Shown here piece after piece: positions 62,101-64,000 of a stretch of DNA of 64,000 nt. Source of the DNA: Angustibacter luteus (lineage in GTDB: Bacteria > Actinomycetota > Actinomycetes > Actinomycetales > Angustibacteraceae); NCBI RefSeq assembly GCF_039541115.1, contig NZ_BAABFP010000002.1, positions 186,001-250,000 of the forward strand, read 5' to 3'. The notes beneath the pieces are model-generated. The model worked only from the letters and a program-made list of their open reading frames with translations. It was not told the origin of the DNA and did no database searches. Position numbers and translations under genes: made by a program. Positions within the stretch are counted from its first letter, which is position 1. Each line of letters opens with the position of its first letter.

Positions 62101-62889
62101 CCGACGCACCTGGGTGGCCTGGGCTTCGGCCTGAAGTGGAACATGGGCTGGATGCACGACTCGCTGGAGTACGTGCAGCACGAGTCGATCCACCGCCAGT
62201 GGCACCACCACCAGATGACGTTCTCGCTGATGTACGCGTGGAGCGAGAACTTCGTGCTGCCGATCAGCCACGACGAGGTGGTGCACGGCAAGGGGTCGCT
62301 GCTGCGCAAGATGCCCGGCGACCGGTGGCAGCAACTGGCGAACGTGCGGGCCTACCTCGCCACCATGTGGGCGCACCCGGGCAAGCAGCTGCTGTTCATG
62401 GGCAGCGAGTTCGCCCAGGAGGCCGAGTGGGCGGACGCGCACGGCCTGGACTGGTGGCTGCTGGACCAGCCCGCGCACCGCGGCGTCCACTCGCTGGTCC
62501 GGGACATGAACGCCGTGTACCGGGACGTCCCGGCGCTGTGGTCGCAGGACCTGTCCCCCGAGGGGTTCCGCTGGATCGACGCCAACGACGCCGCCGGGAA
62601 CGTCTTCTCCTTCCTGCGCTTCGGCGCCTCGCCCGGCGACGACGTCCTGGCCTGCGTGATCAACTTCGCCGGGACGCCGCACCACGGGTACCGGATCGGG
62701 CTGCCCTTCGCGGGGCGCTGGCGGGAGGTGCTCAACACCGACTCGGCGGAGTACGGCGGATCGGGGGTGGGCAACCTCGGCGGCGTCGACGCGGACGGCG
62801 ACGGCTGGCACGGTCTGCCCGCCTCCGCCGAGGTCAGCATCCCGCCGCTCGGTGCGGTGTGGCTGCTGGGCTCGCCCGCTCAAGCCTGA
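59161..62889 (+). CDS. glgB: Fused maltokinase-glycogen branching enzyme (single 1242-residue frame)
   Basis: Residues about 1-500 are a maltokinase (Mak/Pep2): the N-terminal cap [17 protein letters not shown], then [16 protein letters not shown] (His358 region) and [15 protein letters not shown] (Asp378). It phosphorylates maltose for GlgE. Residues about 502-1242 are GlgB: CBM48 domains ([40 protein letters not shown]), nucleophile Asp917 ([18 protein letters not shown]), acid/base Glu970 ([11 protein letters not shown]) and [12 protein letters not shown]. The start GTG at 59161 has GAGGG five bases upstream and overlaps treS. The first 22 residues are PNPA-type repeats. At the junction (60642-60666) a seven-C tract precedes an internal ribosome site and GTG; removing one C would end maltokinase at a TGA overlapping that GTG. 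It may be a natural fusion or a frameshifted pair. Confidence 0.88.
60642..60666 (+). promoter_or_regulatory. Poly-C tract, internal ribosome site and GTG start at the maltokinase-GlgB junction
   Basis: Seven consecutive C residues (60642-60648) are followed by GAGGAG (60652-60657), six bases, and GTG (60664). From that GTG a complete GlgB of 741 residues can be translated. In the alternative frame, reached by skipping one C, the upstream maltokinase ends at TGA 60665-60667 with the usual overlapping GTGA. Confidence 0.75.
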
Positions 62890-62950
62890 GCCCGGGGAAG
62901 CCGACTCGTAGGGTTGGACGACTGACCGGGCGCCGTGGAGAGGAGCAGCC

Positions 62951-64000
62951 GTGTCCCCCACCCCTGCTCCCGCGTACGCGGCCGAAGCGGTCCGCGCCCT
63001 GCACGAGCTCGTGCTGCAGCCCGAGGCCCGCTACGAGGAGCTGCTCGCGGTGCCGGCCGACTACGCCCTGCGAGCCCTGGGCGCGGACACCGCGTCGCTG
63101 TCCCGCTGGGAGCGTGACCGCGGGCTGCTCCGCACCCTGGTGAACGTCGGCGCGCGAATCGAGGCGGGCCGCCGCTTCCCGCGCGACGAGGTCTACGAGG
63201 TCGCCACCGACGCCGTGATGAGCCGCGTGCTCACCGGCGTGCCGTGCCGCTACAGCACCGCGTCGCTCGACCTGCACGACCACGCCCGGGCCCTGCTGGC
63301 CGTCAGCGGCAACCAGTCGGCGTTCAGCGTGCCGATCACCGTCGGGGACCGGCTGTGGGGTGAGCTGTGGGTCGGCCGCCGCGACCAGCAGCTCGTTGAG
63401 GACCAGCTGGACGCCGCCGTGAGCGTGGCCGGCGAGGTCGCCACCATGGTGGCGATCGCCGAGCGGATCCAGCGGATGACCCGGATGGCCTTCGAGGACG
63501 CGCTCACCGGCGTCGGCAACCGGCGGGTGCTGGACGAGGCGTTGGCCGAGCTGCTCGCGGACGGCGGCCCCGGAGCCACCGTCGTGCTGTGCGACATCGA
63601 CAACCTGAAGGACCTGAACGACTCCTTGGGTCACCTGGCCGGCGACAGCGCGATCGTGGCGACGGCCGACGCGCTCGCCGCCGGGGCGAGCCAGGTGCCC
63701 GGCTCGGTCACCGCCCGGGTGGGCGGTGACGAGTTCGTGGTGCTGCTCGAGGGCGAGCAGCGGGCCACCGCGATCACCCTGGTCGAGGCCGCGGCCCACG
63801 CGATCAGCACCTCGGAGCACCCGGTCGAGATCAGCTGCGGCATCGCGGTCGCGACCGCCGGGATCGGCGCCCAGACGGCGCTCGAGACCGCCGACGCCGC
63901 CCAGTACGCCGCCAAGACGCGCGGGGCGCTGCTGGTCGTCGCCTCCGACCTGTCGGACGCGGGCAGCGCTGCGGCCGAGCGCCGCCGCGGCCGACGCCGC
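62951..64000 (+). CDS. GAF-GGDEF diguanylate cyclase (cut by window end)
   Basis: The first 350 codons are present without a stop. Residues about 15-165 look like a GAF-type sensor domain (LPADYALRALGADTASLSRWERDRGLLRTLVNVG, SVPITVGDRLWGELWVGRRDQQLV). A GGDEF domain follows: FEDALTGVGNRRVLDEALAEL, CDIDNLKDLNDSLGHLAGDSAI and VTARVGGDEFVVLLEG, with an intact active site for cyclic-di-GMP synthesis. No membrane helix is seen, so it should be cytoplasmic. The GTG at 62951 follows AGGAGC. It lies 61 bases after the glgB stop, and the C-terminus is unknown. Confidence 0.88.
   Translation, partial: MSPTPAPAYAAEAVRALHELVLQPEARYEELLAVPADYALRALGADTASLSRWERDRGLLRTLVNVGARIEAGRRFPRDEVYEVATDAVMSRVLTGVPCRYSTASLDLHDHARALLAVSGNQSAFSVPITVGDRLWGELWVGRRDQQLVEDQLDAAVSVAGEVATMVAIAERIQRMTRMAFEDALTGVGNRRVLDEALAELLADGGPGATVVLCDIDNLKDLNDSLGHLAGDSAIVATADALAAGASQVPGSVTARVGGDEFVVLLEGEQRATAITLVEAAAHAISTSEHPVEISCGIAVATAGIGAQTALETADAAQYAAKTRGALLVVASDLSDAGSAAAERRRGRRR

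Overview
The window is a very GC-rich chromosomal segment from an actinobacterium. Evidence for this is the many GTG starts, the GlgE-pathway glycogen genes, an F420-type (Ddn-like) reductase and a DUF6318 lipoprotein. The order gatB-gatA-gatC, ligA, metE-like, mnmA, cysteine desulfurase, etfA, etfB, then a divergent methyltransferase, GH57 branching enzyme and GT4 glycosyltransferase matches the order I know from Mycobacterium tuberculosis (Rv3009c to Rv3032). I cannot place it below class level from sequence alone. I saw no rRNA, tRNA, CRISPR array or insertion sequence; this is a core chromosome region with a few accessory islands.

Layout. 1-2840: branched-chain amino acid genes ilvB (cut by the window edge) and ilvD, with a leader peptide and attenuator before ilvB and a long inverted repeat after ilvD. 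2864-6051: a single-chain double MarR regulator divergent from an MMPL exporter. 6242-11239: small accessory enzymes (two RibD/DHFR-like reductases, a PIG-L deacetylase, a YCII protein, an ICMT-like methyltransferase) and an ECF41-type sigma factor broken by a one-base frameshift, next to its carboxymuconolactone decarboxylase partner, which carries an ECF41-like promoter. 11282-14857: a two-component system divergent from a VanY-like carboxypeptidase and a VanJ-like membrane phosphatase. 14892-21053: aldo/keto reductase, an overlapping operon of 2-hydroxyacid dehydrogenase, Asp-box propeller and MoaD/ThiS-like protein, a sugar dehydrogenase lipoprotein and a secreted FG-GAP protein.

21063-36357 is a long minus-strand housekeeping block: two GGDEF-EAL proteins around gatCAB, then ligA, metE-like, mnmA with its sulfur donor cysteine desulfurase, and etfBA. 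36563-40096 is a three-gene plus-strand operon resembling the mycobacterial polymethylated glucan genes. 40122-42853 encodes an extracytoplasmic flavin electron-transfer module (ApbE, FMN-binding protein, ferric-reductase-like protein). 42994-50430 holds secreted or lipoprotein genes of unknown role, a hydratase/methyltransferase/acyltransferase operon, a YbjN protein, a quinone oxidoreductase, a PrsW-type protease and a Ddn-like reductase.

50490-62889 is an almost complete alpha-glucan cluster. GlgX and GlgP degrade glycogen. TreS, maltokinase, GlgE and GlgB convert trehalose to maltose, then maltose-1-phosphate, then branched glucan. Maltokinase and GlgB are read as one 1242-residue frame across a seven-C tract; a one-base change there would restore two overlapping genes. 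The window ends inside a GAF-GGDEF protein.

The most unusual non-coding structure is a small family of palindromes with GATCGTGGCAAC/GTTGCCACGATC arms, two intergenic and one apparently inside a methyltransferase reading frame.
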